Positions 34,790-47,162 of a stretch of 64,000 nucleotides of DNA are shown here, in pieces; the stretch's first letter is position 1, and the number at the start of each line of letters is the position of its first letter. This DNA is from Rhipicephalus microplus (lineage: Eukaryota > Arthropoda > Arachnida > Ixodida > Ixodidae), in the NCBI RefSeq assembly GCF_043290135.1, contig NC_134710.1, positions 322,683,017-322,747,016 on the forward strand. The letters are read 5' to 3'. Below the pieces are notes generated by a model. That model was not told the origin of the DNA and ran no database searches. It saw only the letters and a list, made by a program, of their open reading frames with translations. Position numbers and translations under genes: made by a program.

Positions 34790-35079
34790 TGTTACCAATA
34801 AATATAGCACCTGGTAATATACAAACTATTTATTTATGATGAACCTACACCCGTAAACTCAAAACTTATTGGTCAGCCAAAATGTCCCTTGTTCGCTGTC
34901 TACAACTTCATTGGTTTCTTCCTCTTCACCTCCAGTCTCGTGCCGGTCTCGTGGCGTAGCATCGTGGCGCGTGCAGGACGGTGTTTCATGTTTCATGGCG
35001 CGGCTTTCTTGCTACTTGTGTAGCGGCTTTTAGAACGCAAATTGTTGCACGCGTCTTCTGAGAAGGTCGAACTGTGGCA
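34790..35079 (-). repeat. E3 5' LTR
   Basis: TGTTACCAATAA ... GAACTGTGGCA on the + strand. It differs from the 3' LTR by numerous substitutions and short indels (for example an extra TGTTTCA-like stretch near 34985), implying an old insertion. Confidence 0.88.
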
Positions 35080-35250
35080 ATATGAAGAAGAATATGAAGA
35101 CATAGCAGACTATGAAGAACACGAAGGAGACGTAGCAGACGAACGTGAAGGCGTTGTACCAGAGCATGAAGAAGACGAATCAGAAGAATTCAAAGATGGA
35201 ACAAAATTTGAAGTCGGAGAAGAATATGAAGAAGACGTTGTATATACATA
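35080..35250 (+). repeat. Heptad array end of the M2 unit
   Basis: The frame 35042-35251 reads acidic heptads and ends EEYEEDVVYT followed by TAG, directly before M3. This is the shared unit terminus. Confidence 0.85.
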
Positions 35251-35684
35251 GTTTCTTCAAATTACTAGAGGGGACTCCGGTGCTGCGATCATTCATCGAT
35301 CATGGGAATAATAGGTAATACAGAAATTCACCTAGTCTTCGTAATTGTTGGCGGCCAATCACACTTGTAGCGTTGTTTACTTTGATCATTCGGTTTTTAA
35401 GGAAAGAAGAAATTGTTATCAACATTGTGCCCAATTTGAAATGGTACCCCTAGAAGATGAAGGTGGTGAAGCGCAACCAATGAACATTTGCAGATTTGTG
35501 TTTAGTGCCAAAACATCTCCAAGCCACACAAACTCACACGGAGCCAGAAGTGCAATGATTATACAAATCCATGTACTACCCACCTTTCCCATGCTCGCTG
35601 AAGAACCGTGCGTTGTAGCCCCCATAGATACCAGTGACAGAGTTCCACCTAGTGCATAATTAGGAAACTTTGTGGTTGTAAATA
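35251..35684 (+). repeat. Cap module M3 (subtype A2)
   Basis: Cap frame open from 35345 to 35659 (VPLEDEGGEA, ICRFVFSAKT), with one stop before the position of the conserved ATG, which is GTG here (35671). Shares CAAATCCATGTACTACCC with M4. Confidence 0.87.
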
Positions 35685-36248
35685 ATGAAGAAGACGTACA
35701 AAAATATGAAAACGTAGCAGAAGATGAAGGAAAACTAGCAGATACTAAATATGGCATAGTAGTAGAACTTGAAGAAGTTATAAAAGAAGAATATGAAGAA
35801 GCTTTGGCAGAATATGTTGATGCTGTAACAGAATATGAAGAACACATAGCAGAATATGAAGATGACGTCGGAGAATGTGAAGAGATAGAAGCAGAATAAG
35901 AACATTCAGCACAAAAATATGAGGCTGATGTAACAGGTGAACATGAACAAGACGTAAAAGCACAATGTGAATAAGACATAGAAACAAAATAAGAACAAGA
36001 CGTAGCAGCAGAGTGTGAACAAGACGTAGCTGCACAATATGAGCAAGACGTAGCAGCACAAAAAGATTAAGACGTAACAGCACAATATGAACAAGATCTA
36101 GCAGCAGAATAATAGCAGGACGCAGCAGAATAATGACAAGCAGAATAATAACAAGACGTAGCAGCAGAATGATAACAAGCCATAACAGCAGAATATGAAG
36201 AAGACGTGAAATTATGAAGATGACGTAGCAGCACATTATGAAGAAGAC
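35685..36248 (+). repeat. Heptad array after M3, first part
   Basis: Frame 35672-35899 is open (VIKEEYEEALAEYVDAV). The tandem-stop block (AATAATAACAAGACG-like) lies at 36100-36185. Confidence 0.87.
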
Positions 36249-36490
36249 GCCCCGCCGCGGTTGTCTAATGGCTAGAGTACTCGGCTGCTGACCCGGAGGT
36301 GTGGGTTCTAATCCCGGCTGTGGCGGCTGCATTTCCGATGGAAGCGGAAATGATGCAGGCCCGTGTGCTCAGATTTGGTTGCAGGTTAAAGAACCCCAGG
36401 TGGTCGAAATTTCCGGAGCCCTCCAATATGGCGCCTTTCATAATCATATGGTAGTTTTAGGACAATAAACCCCACATATCAATCAATCAA
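36249..36490 (+). mobile_element. S2: Ruka-like SINE, full length, plus strand
   Basis: Starts GCCCCGCCGCGG and ends CATATCAATCAATCAA. The tRNA-like head carries an A-box-like TTGTCTAATGG (36261-36271) and a B-box-like GGGTTCTAATCCC (36303-36315). It is the only SINE here in the same orientation as the heptads. The flanking GAAGAAGAC on both sides may be the target duplication but is also satellite sequence. Confidence 0.9.
36261..36315 (+). promoter_or_regulatory. S2 internal Pol III promoter (A and B boxes)
   Basis: A-box-like and B-box-like elements of the tRNA-derived head. In the B box the usual GGTTCGANNCC is GGTTCTAATCC, a change that may weaken TFIIIC binding. Confidence 0.6.
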
Positions 36491-37053
36491 TATGAAGAAG
36501 ACGTAGCAGAAAATGAAAAAACAGCAAAATATGCAGATGTAGCAGAACGTGAACATTTAGAACAATAAAATTAAGGTGATGTAGTAGAATATAAAGATTA
36601 TGTGGCGGTATATGAAGGTTACGTAGCGGAATATGAAGAAATTGTTGCAAAGTATAAAAATGACATAGCTGAAGAATACGAAGAACGTGTAGAAAATTAT
36701 GAAAACGACTTAGCACACTTCGAAGAAGACATAGGAGACAAATATGCGGAAGACGTAGGAGACGAATATGAAGAAGATGTAGCTGAAGAATATGAAGGAG
36801 ACGTAGCAGAATGTGAGGACGACATAACAGACTGTGAAGACAATGTAGCAGAATATGAAGACGACTTAGTAGAATATGACATAGGTGCAGAATATGAAGA
36901 AGACGACGCAGCAAAATATGAAGGAGATTTAGAAATAAAATATGAATAAAACATAGCAGCAGAATAAAACAAGATGTAGCAGCAGAAGGAAAAAGACATT
37001 GTAGAATATTAAGACGACATAGCAGACAAATATGAAGAACACGTGGTAGAATA
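36491..37053 (+). repeat. Heptad array between S2 and CR1
   Basis: Frame 36602-36949 is open for 115 codons of acidic heptads (EYEEDVAEEYEGDVAECEDD), one of the longest clean heptad runs. Confidence 0.88.
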
Positions 37054-37780
37054 ATTTTTTATTTTTTATTTTTTATGTATTCATACTGTCAGCCCAAGGG
37101 CCAAGACAGGAGTTGGGGTTACATATCTGGCATGTACAAAGAACATATGTGGAAACAAGTTTCACACTGTACACTCAAGATGCACACTATACGGAAATAA
37201 AACAAAAACGCAAAAACTATATCAGAATGCATCCCGCATAGGTCACGCATAAAAGAAACATGTTTGAATACATCTCGTACACGTCACCAAAAAGAGAAAA
37301 AAGATTTGAAGTGATATAGTACATAATGAACATATTGATATACTACATTGAACACATTCAACCAACAAGGAACAAGCAACTTGGTTACAAATATTCTGAC
37401 AAAGCCTTTTCGAATCTTTTTAAATTGCAATGTTCGACTATGTATTGAGGTAATTGATTCCAGTCATCGATGCTCCAAACCAAGAACGAATACTTCAATA
37501 AATCTGTTCTGTAGCTAAGTGGTGTGATATGTTTCGAGTGTTTTGTTCAGGATGTGGTAAATGGCGGTAGTGCGATGTGTTCCGTTAGGTGAGCCTTGTA
37601 GTCTCAATTGAGTGTGTGAAAAAAGAATATCCGTCGATCATGTTGCATTTTTTGTTTCATCGTCATTAAACCGGCTCTCTTTCTAAGCTTACTAATAGAC
37701 TGAGTTCTGGAATAGGAGTTGAAGATGAACCGTAAGGCTTTGTTTCGCATACGCTCACATTTTAGTGCATTTTAGTGCAT
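37054..37780 (-). mobile_element. CR1-type LINE 3' fragment
   Basis: Minus-strand translation from about 37770 gives RNKALRFIFNSYSRTQS, then MTMKQKMQHDRRIFFFHTLN, a stop, and further on TPLSYRTDLLKYSFLVWSID and DDWNQLPQYIVEHC, in the order of the extreme C-terminus of CR1 ORF2. A (TTTTTTA)n-like AT-rich tail at 37054-37080 marks the 3' end on the minus strand. The fragment is 5' truncated, as usual for LINE insertion, and is broken by stops. Confidence 0.85.
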
Positions 37781-40528
37781 ATGAAGAAGAAGTAGCAGAA
37801 AACAAAGAAAGAGAAGAATATGAAGATGTAGCAGAAGATGAAGACAAAGGAGCAGATTAAGAAGAGCACATAGCAGCTGAGTATGAAGAACATAGCTGCA
37901 GAATATAAAATACACATAGCAGAACATGAAGAAGACGTGGCAAAACATAAAGAACATAGCAAAATAGTAAGCAGAGCTAGGAGAAGGAAGTAAAAGAATA
38001 GACGTAGCTGCAGAATATAAACAAGACAAGGCAGTATATTACGCAGCAGCATAATATAAAGAAGACGTAGCAGAAGTATAGTTACATGACATAGCAGCAG
38101 AGTAATGACAAGTCATAGCAGCTGAATAATAACAAAAGGTTGAGGAATATGAAGATGTAGCAGATTGTGAAGAGGTAGCAGGAAGTGAAGAAATGGCAGC
38201 GTATGAACATGCAGCAGAATATTAACATGTAGCAGAACACGAAGACTGAGAAGAAAAAAATGAAGCAGGCATAACAGCAGATTTTGACCAAGCAGAATGT
38301 GAAGTTGATGCAGTAGATAATGGAAATTACGTAGTAGAATATGAAAAAGACGTTGCAGAACATGAAAATGATATAGCTGAAGAATACGAAGACGATGCAT
38401 CAAAATACAATATTATAACGAATCAAAAATATAAAGAAGACGTAGAAGAATATTAGGACATAACAGAATATAAGGACGACGTAGCAGAGTATAAGAATAA
38501 TGTAACACAACACGAAGATGAATTAGCAGAAGATGAGGAAGACATGAGAGACTATAAAGATGACGTAGCAGAATATGAAGATGTAGCAGCAGAATATGAA
38601 GAAGACGTCGCTGCATAACATGACAACACAGCAGAAATTTATGAAAATGACGTATTATTTCAATATGAAGATGTAGCAGAATTATAAGAAGAAAACAAAG
38701 CAGCAAAATAATGACAAGACATAGCAGCAGAGTAATACGAAGTTGTAGCACCACAAGAAAAAGGCATTGTGGAATATGAAGACAATGTAGCAGCTGGATA
38801 TCAGGGTGATGTAGCAGATGAAAATGAAGAAGTAGCCCATGAAATCGAAGACAATATAGTAGGAGAATATTAAGAAGAGATGGGAGAGTAAGAAAAGGAC
38901 GTAGTAAAACTTGAAGACATAGCAGAAAGTGAAGAAAGAGGAGAATATGAAGATGTAGCAGAACATGAAAACGTAGCAGCAGACTAGGATGAACCCGCAG
39001 CAGATGAATATGCAGAACATAGCAGCATAATGTGAAGAAGACGTAGCAGAACGTGAAGAGGAAGTAGGAGAATGAAATAACGAAGAGGTAGTGGAAGAAA
39101 ATGAATAAGGCGTTCCAGCAGACTTAAAACAAAGCGTTGCAGAATATAAAGAAGACGCAGTTTATATTTAGATGACGTAGCAGAATAAAATGAATATTAC
39201 GCACCAGAAGGAAAAGAAGAGTACCAGAAAAAATACAAGATGACGTAAAGAAGAAAAGGAAGATGTAGCACAATATTGAGATGATGTAGCTTAGGAATAT
39301 GAAGAAAATATAGCAGAATACTATGAGAAGGACCTAGCTGAATAATTTGAAAATTACTTAGGAGGAAAAAGTGTCGATGACTTATGATATGAAAATGAAG
39401 ACGTAGCAGAATGTGATAATGACATAGCTGAAAATATGTAGAAGACAATATAAAATTGACATCGTAGAATATGATGATGATTTAGTAGATATGAAGAAGG
39501 CGTTGGAGTTTATGGTATATATGGAGGAGTAGAATTTGGACAAGACGCAACACATTATTATGAAGAAAACGCAGGCGAAGAATTTGAAGATGGCGTATCA
39601 GAGTATGAAGAGACGCGGCCGAAAAATATCAAGAAGACAAGACATGATAATGTGAAGTAGACATGGCAGGAGAATATTAAAAAGAGTTAATGGAATATAA
39701 GAAGTCGTAGAAGAAAATTAAGAAGACGTAGTAGTATATAAAGATGACGTAGCAGAAGCTGAAGAAGAGATAGCTAAAGAATAATAACAAGACATAGCAG
39801 AGAATGAAGAAGACATAGCAGGCGAATATGAATCAGAACTAGCAGAAGATTATGAAGAAGACATAAAAGAAGAATGTATATTGGATGTAGCAAAATATTA
39901 AAAAAGTAGCAGGATATGAAGATGACATAGCAGAAGAAACTAAACAAGACGTGAAAGAAAAAATAAACAAGACATTGGAGGAAAAAATGAAGACACACCT
40001 GATTATCAACATGACATAGCTGAATATGAAGTTTACATGGTCAAAGATGAAGGTTATGTATCGGAATATGTAGAAGATGTTGAAGATTATGAAAATGACG
40101 TAGCTGAAGAATACGAAAAAGGCTTAGCCAAATATATGAAAATGAATCAGCAGAATAAGAAGAAAATGATACAAAAGAATTCGTAAAAGATGCAGGAGAC
40201 TTTAAGGAAAACGTTACAGAACATCAGGATGTCGTAGCAGAATACAAAAATGATGTAGATAAAAATGAGGAATACGTAGCATATGAAAATGATGAAGACA
40301 TAGAAAAAAATGAAAAGATGACAAAGCTGTAGAATATGAAGATGACATAGAAGAATATGAAGACTTAGCAGACTATGGTGAAAACATTGCAGAAGAACAC
40401 GAAGAAGACCTAGCAGAAGAACGTGAAGGCGTAGTAGCTGAGCATAAAGAAGACGAAGGAGAAGAATTTAAAGATGGAACATAGTTTGAAGACGGAGCAC
40501 ACTATGCAGAAGACTTTGTAGACACATA
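37781..40528 (+). repeat. Heptad array after CR1 to M4
   Basis: Second part of the M3 unit. It contains GAGCACATAGCAGCTGAGTA (37863), landmark GGACAAGACGCAAC (39538), and ends with EDFVDT plus TAG before M4. Confidence 0.87.
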
Positions 40529-40967
40529 GTTTATAACAAATACCCAGAGGGAACTCTGGCACTGCGATCCTGCAGCGACAATGGAACTGATCGGCAGTAC
40601 ACAGATTCATCTTGCCTTCGTAATTATTGGCAGCAAATCACACTTGTAGTTCCGTTCATTGCGATGTCTTAATCTCTTCGAAAGAAAGAGCGAACAAATC
40701 TGCACTTTGTGACCCGATTTCAAATGGCACTCCTAAAAGATGAAAGTGGTGAAGAGCAACCAATGAAAACTTGTCGATTTTTGTTTAGTGAGAAAGCATC
40801 TCCAAGGTACACAAACTCACACGGAGCCAGAAGTGCAAAGATTAGACAAATCCATGTACTACCCACCGCTCCCATGCTCGCTGAAGCACCATGCGTTGTG
40901 GCTCTCATAGACACTAGCACCAGAGTTCCATCTAGTGTACATTTATGAAAATCTATGGTTTTAAATT
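40529..40967 (+). repeat. Cap module M4 (subtype A2)
   Basis: Cap frame open 40709-40948 (LLKDESGEEQPM, CRFLFSEKAS), stopped a few codons before the conserved ATG (40955). Confidence 0.88.
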
Positions 40968-42871
40968 ATGAAAAAGATGTAGGCGAAAATGAAGATGTAG
41001 CAAAACGTGAAAAAGTAGCAGAACATGAAGGAAACACAGCAGATAATAAAGATGGTTTTGTTAAAGAATACAAAGAAGACATACAAGAAGAATATGAAGA
41101 AGACTTAGCAAAATACGTAGATGTGTACAGCAGACTATGAAGAAAACATAGCAAAGTATAAAGACATAGCAGCAGAACATGAAGATTTCGCACAAATATA
41201 TGAAGCTTATATAGCAGATGAATATGAAGAAGATGTAGCTGCGCAACATGAACAAGAAATAGCAGTAGAATATGAACAAGACGTAGCAGCAGAGTATAAA
41301 AAATTCATAGCAGCATAATATTAACAAGACGTAGCTGCACAATATGAACAATACGTAGCAGCAGACTAATAACAAGACTTAGAAGCACTATAATAACAAG
41401 ACGTGGCAGCAGAATAATAAGATGTAGCAGCAGAATAATAACAAGCCTTAGCAGCAGAATAATAGCAAGACGTGAGATTATCAAGATGACGTAGCAGCAG
41501 AATATGAAGACGTAGCAGAATATGAGGAGGTAGCAGGAAATGAACAGCAAAATATGGAAGTGTAGAAGAAAATGAAGACGTAGAACCAAAATGAAGATCA
41601 CACGGCAGAGTATAAAGTTTATGTAACGGAATTTGGAGATTACATAGCGGAATATGAAAATGACTCAGCAGAATATGAAGTAGACGTAGAAGACGAATTT
41701 GAAAAAGACGTCGCTGAATAATATGAAGAAGGGGCAGCATATTATAGAAATAATGTAGGAGAATGTGAAAATGACGTAACAGACTATAAAGGTGGGAAAG
41801 CAGAACATGAAGACGACATATCAGAATATGAGGTAGGAGCAGAGTGTGAAGAAGACAAAACAGCAGAATATGAAGACAAAGCTCAAAAATATCTTGATTA
41901 CGTAGCAAATGAATGTGAAAAGTAGCAAATTCAGAAGAAGACCTAGCAGAAGTAAATGAGAAAACTGTTAAAGCAGAATATTAGGAAGACGTACAAGAAG
42001 AAGAAAAAAGACATTGTAAAGTACGAAGATGACATAGCAGCCGAAAATGAAGAAGATGCAGCAGATAAAAATGAAGAAGATGTAGCACCAGAATATGAAG
42101 AAGATGTAGCAGAAGAATATCAAGATGATATAGCTGCGGTGTATGAATAAAACATGGCAGCCGAATATGAAGACGTAGAAGAAAATGAAGACGTGGCAGA
42201 AGAGGAAGATGTGGCAGAAAATGAAGAGGTAGGAGAAAATGAGGAAAGCAGGGAATATGAAGATGTAGCAGAACATGAAAACGAAGCAACAGATTAAAAA
42301 GAGCACATTGCAGCTGTAAGAACACTGAGGATTATGAAAATGACATACCTTAAAAATACAAAAAAGGCATAGCAAACTCTGAAAATTATGTAGTAGATAA
42401 TGAAGATTACATAGTCAAAGATGACAATTACATTGCAGAATATGTCAAAGATGTTGCAGAATATGAAAATGACGTAGCTGAAGAATACGAGGAAGGCATA
42501 GCAAAATATGAAATTGAACCAGAAGAACATGAAGAAAACGAAGCAGAAGAATTTGAAAAAGATACAGAATACTTTCATCAAAACATAACAGATTATAAGG
42601 ATGTCCTAGAAGAATACAAAAATGATGTAGTATGAGAAAATAAAGACGACACAGCAGATGAAAATGAAGGACCCATAGCAGATGAAAATGAAGAAGACGT
42701 AGGTGAAAATATGAAGATGACAAAGCTGTGGAGTACGCAGGAGGCATAGAAGAATATGAAGACTTAGGAGACTATAAATAAGACGTAGCAGAATAAGGTG
42801 AAGGCATAGAAGCAGAGCAGGAACATAATTTGAAGATGGAGCAGAATATGAAGAAGGCGTTGTAGATACAC
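40968..42871 (+). repeat. Short heptad array after M4
   Basis: One of three ~1.9-kb arrays (with those after M7 and M9). It contains AAATACGTAGATGTGT (41111), tandem-stop block 41365-41470, and the shared short junction GCAGCTGTA (42312). Confidence 0.87.
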
Positions 42872-43312
42872 AGTTTCCTGAAATTACCCAGAGAGGATTG
42901 TGGTGCTGCGATCCTTCAGCGACTATGGAAATGATCGGTAGTACACAGATTGATCTAGCCTGCGTAATTGCTTGCGACGAATCACACATGCGCCTCTGTT
43001 AATTGCGATGTTTCAATTTTTTTGAAGAAAAGAGCAAACCGTTCTGGCTTTTGTGACCCAATCTTAATTGGTACACCTAAATGATGAGCTTGGTGAAGCA
43101 CAACCAATAAACATTTCCCGATTTGTGTTTAGTGAGAAAACGTCTCCAAGCTACACAAACTGACACAAAGCCAGAAGTCCAAATATTAGGCAAAACCGTG
43201 AACTATATACCATTACCATGCTCGCGGAAGCACTATGCATTGTGGCCACCATAGAAATTAGTGCCAGAGTTCTACCTAGTGCACAATTAGGAAAATCTAT
43301 GGTTGTAAAATA
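42872..43312 (+). repeat. Cap module M5 (subtype B)
   Basis: B-type variants: ATTTCCCGATTTG, ACTATATACCATTACC and CTATGCATTGTGGCC. The cap frame is stopped early; the conserved ATG is at 43299 and opens into 43218-43430. Confidence 0.88.
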
Positions 43313-46300
43313 TGCAGAACACGTAGAAAAAAATAAAGTTATAGCAAAAGTTGAAAATATAGCAGAATACGAAGGAAACGTAGCAGATACTAAAGATGGC
43401 ATAGTAGTGGAATATGAAGAAGATATATAGGGTGATTATGAGGAAGATTTAGCAGAATATGTTGATGCTGTAGCAGAATATGAAGATCAAAAAGCAGAAT
43501 ATGAAGACATGGCAGCGGGATATGAATAAATAGCACAAAGATATAAAGCTGACATAGCAGATAAATATGAAGAAGTTGTAGCTGCACAATTTGAACAAAA
43601 CGAAGCAACATATTATGAAAAAGACATAGCAGCAGAGTATGAACAAAACCTAGCAGCATACTATGAACAAGACGTAACTGCACATGATGAAAAAGACGTA
43701 GCAGCAGAATAAAAACAGGATTTATCAGCAGAATAATAACAAGACGTAGCAGCAGAATAATAACAAGACATAGCAGCGGAATAATAATAAGCCTTATCAG
43801 CAGAATAAGAGCAAGACGCGAGAATATGAACATGATGTAGGAGCAGAGTATGAAGACGTAGCAGAATATGAAGAGGTAGCAAGAAATGAAAAAAGAGCAA
43901 AATATGAACATGTAGCAGTACATGAAGACAAAGCACATGTAAATGAAATTGATGTAGCAGAATATGAAGATTGTGCAGTAGAATGTGCACATTACATAGC
44001 GGATTATGAAAAATACGTAGCTGGATATAAGAAAGACGTTGCGAAATTTAACAATAGCGTAGCTCAAGAGTATGAAGAAGATGAAGCTCAATATAAGGAT
44101 GATGTAGGAGAAAGTGAGGATTGTGTAACAAACTGATGAGGATGTAGCAGAATAGGGAGATGTAGCAGCAGAATAAAAAGAAGACGTAGCCAAATAACAT
44201 GAAGACATAGCAGAAAAGTAAGAGACGTAGCAACAGATTAATAACAAGCCTTATCAGCAGAATAATAGCAAGACGTGAGAGTATGAAGATGGCGTAGCAG
44301 AATATGAAGAGGTAGTAGAAAATGAAGGGCACATTATGAACATGTAGCAGAACATGAAGACGTAGCACAAGAAAATAAATTGATGTAGCAAAATATGAAG
44401 ATTATGTAGTGGAATATAAAGATTACATAGCGGAATATGAAAAATACGTCGCGGGATATGAGGAAGACGTCGCAAAATTTAACAATGGCGTAGCTCAAGA
44501 ATACGAAGAAGAGATAGCAAAATATGAACAAGATGTAGGAGACGAATATGAAGAAGACGAAGCAGAATATAAGGATGATGTAGGAGAATGTGAGGATGAC
44601 GTAACAGACTGAAGATGACGTAGCAGAATATGGAGACGTACCAGCAGTATAAAAAGAAGATGTAGCCACATAACATGAAGACAAGGCAGAAAAGCAGTGA
44701 AAGTGACATAGGAGATGAGAATGAAAATGTAGCAAAAGTATAATAAAAAACATGGCAGCAAAATATTGTCAATACGAAGCAGCATACACAGACGTAGCAC
44801 TAGAAGAAAAAGACATTGTAGAATATGTAGACGACCTAGCAGCTCAGTATAAAGGTGACATATCAGATGAAAATGAAGGAGAGGTAGCCAATGAAATTGA
44901 AGACGACTAAGTAGAACAGTATGAAGAAGACATGGAAGAATATGAAGAAGACGTATTAGAACATGAAGAAGTGGCAGAAAGTGAAGAAAGAGAAGAGTAC
45001 GAAGACGTAGCAAAACATAAAAACCTAGCAGAAGATTAGGATGAACACGCTGAAGCTGAAGATGCAGAACATAGCAGCATAATGTGAAGAAGACGTGGCA
45101 GAAGGTGAAGAGGACGTATTAGAATTAAATAAAGAAGGCATTGCGGAAGAAAATGACGAAGATATACCAGCAGACTTAAAAGAAAACGTTCCAGAATATG
45201 ATGAAAACGCAGCAGTCTATTTAGATGATGTAGCAGAATAAAATCAAGAATGCAGAGCAGAATAAAATGAAGAGTACTGGAAGATAATAAAGATGACATA
45301 CCAGAAGAAAATTTAGATGATTTATCAGATTACGGAGATGACATAGCAGAAGAATACGAATAGGTAGCAGAATAATATGAAAATGACCTAGCTGAATATC
45401 ATGAAAATGACATAAAAGAAGAAAGTGACGATGACTTAGGAGATGAAAATGAAGAAGTCATAGCAGAATAAGAAAATGACGTAGCTAAAGATTATGAAGA
45501 ACACATAGTAATATAAAATAACGTATCAGGATATGAAGATGACGTAGCAGAATATGAAGAAGGCATAGGCGTTTATATTATGGATGGAGCAGCAGAATTT
45601 GGACACGTTGCAAGAGATTACTATGAAGAAAAAGCAGGAAAAATATATGAAGATGGTGTACCTGAGTATAAAAAGACATAGCAGAAAAAATATCAAGAAG
45701 ACAAGAGACCATATTATAAAGAAGACGTAGCAGACTAATAATAAAAACTAGGTAACGGAATATAGGAAGACGTAGCAGATAATTAAGATGAAGCAATAGT
45801 ATATAAGATGACGTAGCACAGTGTGAAGAAGAGGAAGCAGTAGAATATTTAAAAGGCATAGTGGAGTATGAAGAAGACATAGCAGACGAACAGACGAATA
45901 TCAAGCAGACATAGCAGAATATGTAGAAGACGTAGAAAAAGAATATAATTTGGTTTAGCAGAGTATGGAAAACATAGCAGGATATGAAGATGACGTAGCA
46001 GAAGAAAGTAAACAAGACGTGACAGAAAAGAATGAACAAGACATAGGAGGGAAAATTAAGACGAAGCTGATAATAAACATAATGTAGCTGAATATGAAGT
46101 TTACATAGACAAAGATGAAGGTTACGTACTACAGTATGCAGAAGATGTTGAAGAATGTGCAAATGATATAGCTGAAAATACAAAATAGGCATAGCAAAAT
46201 ATGAAAATGATGTAGTAAATAACGAAGATTACATAGAAGAAGATGAAAATTACGTTCCAGAATATGTAGAATATGTTGCAAAATATGAAATTGACAAAGC

Positions 46301-46721
46301 TGAAGAATACTAAGAAGGCATAACAATATATGAAAACGAATCAGAAGACTATCAAGAAAAAAACAAGACATTAAAGAAAACGTAGCAGAAGACTTAAAAA
46401 GTGTAGTGGAAGATAAGGATTTTGTAGCAGAATATGAGGATGATTACAAAAAATGAAGCAGATGCAGCAGATGAAAATTAAGAAGACGTAGTACATGAAA
46501 ATGAAGAAGACGTAGAAATTGAATGTAAAGATGACAAAGCTGTTCCTAATGAAGATGACTTAGAAGAATATGATGACGTAACAGTTTATGAAGAACACGT
46601 AGCAGAAGTAGATGAGAAGACTTCGCAGAATAACGTGAAGGCATAGTAGCAGGGTATGAAGAAGACGAAGCGGAAGAATTTAAAGACTGAGAAGAATATC
46701 AAGAAGCTGTTGTAGATACAT
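43313..46721 (+). repeat. Heptad array after M5, with ~460-bp tandem duplication
   Basis: Block 43791-~44235 is repeated at 44248-~44700 (both begin GCCTTATCAGCAGAATAA and contain AAATTTAACAATAGCG or AAATTTAACAATGGCG). Other B units have a single copy. Ends in GTTGTAGATACATAG. Confidence 0.85.
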
Positions 46722-47162
46722 AGCTTCCTAAAATTACCCTGAGGGAACTCTGGCGCTACAATTCTTCAGCGACTATAGGAATGATTGGTAGTACATAGAT
46801 TTACCAAGCCTTAATAGTTGTTGGCAGCGAATCACACTTGTGGCTCCATTTACTGCGATGTTTCAATTTTTTTCATAGGAAAGAGTGAAGCATTCTAAAC
46901 TTTGTTACCCAATTTTTAATGGTACTCCTAAACGATGAAGGGAGGGAAGTGCACCCAATGACCATTTGCCAGTTTGTGTTTGGTGAGAAAATATCTTCAG
47001 CCTACACAAACTCGCATGGAGCCAGAAGTCCAAAAATATAGACTTCCTTGCACTACCCACCATTTTCCTGCTTGCTGAAGCACCATGCGTTGTGGCCTCT
47101 ATGGAAACTAGTGCCAGAGTTCTATTTAGTGCACATTTAGGAAAATGCATGATTTCAAAATA
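46722..47162 (+). repeat. Cap module M6 (subtype C)
   Basis: C-type variants shared with M11: ACCCAATGAC, ACTCGCATGGAGCC, CCAAAAATATAG. The conserved ATG is followed by ATTTC (ATGATTTC). Confidence 0.88.

Larger units (their letters stand above)
29423..35079 (-). mobile_element. E3: full-length, dead Ty3/gypsy LTR retrotransposon in the satellite
   Basis: Two LTRs of about 285 bp (TG...CA ends on the element strand) bracket minus-strand gag, protease, RT, RNase H and integrase remnants. The flanks read GCTGTAGAATGT before and ATATGAAGAAG after. The parallel empty site at 40318-40345 reads GCTGTAGAATATGAAGA, so the target duplication is ATAT, with the left copy mutated to ATGT. Many stops and catalytic-site substitutions show it is old. 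Confidence 0.92.

Noticed and set aside
36249..36330. A tRNA gene at the S2 head
   Set aside because: The A- and B-box-like sequence belongs to a SINE: it continues into a ~240-bp element seen five times, and no complete cloverleaf is evident.
43390..44247. Long minus-strand open frames in the satellite (285, 266, 251 and 245 codons at 43390-44247, 52021-52821, 23675-24430, 24793-25530), giving Leu/His-, Phe/Tyr/Cys- or Ser/Tyr-rich proteins
   Set aside because: All three antisense frames of the 21-bp unit lack stops by composition, so long frames arise automatically. They shift identity between units and show no conserved start or end.
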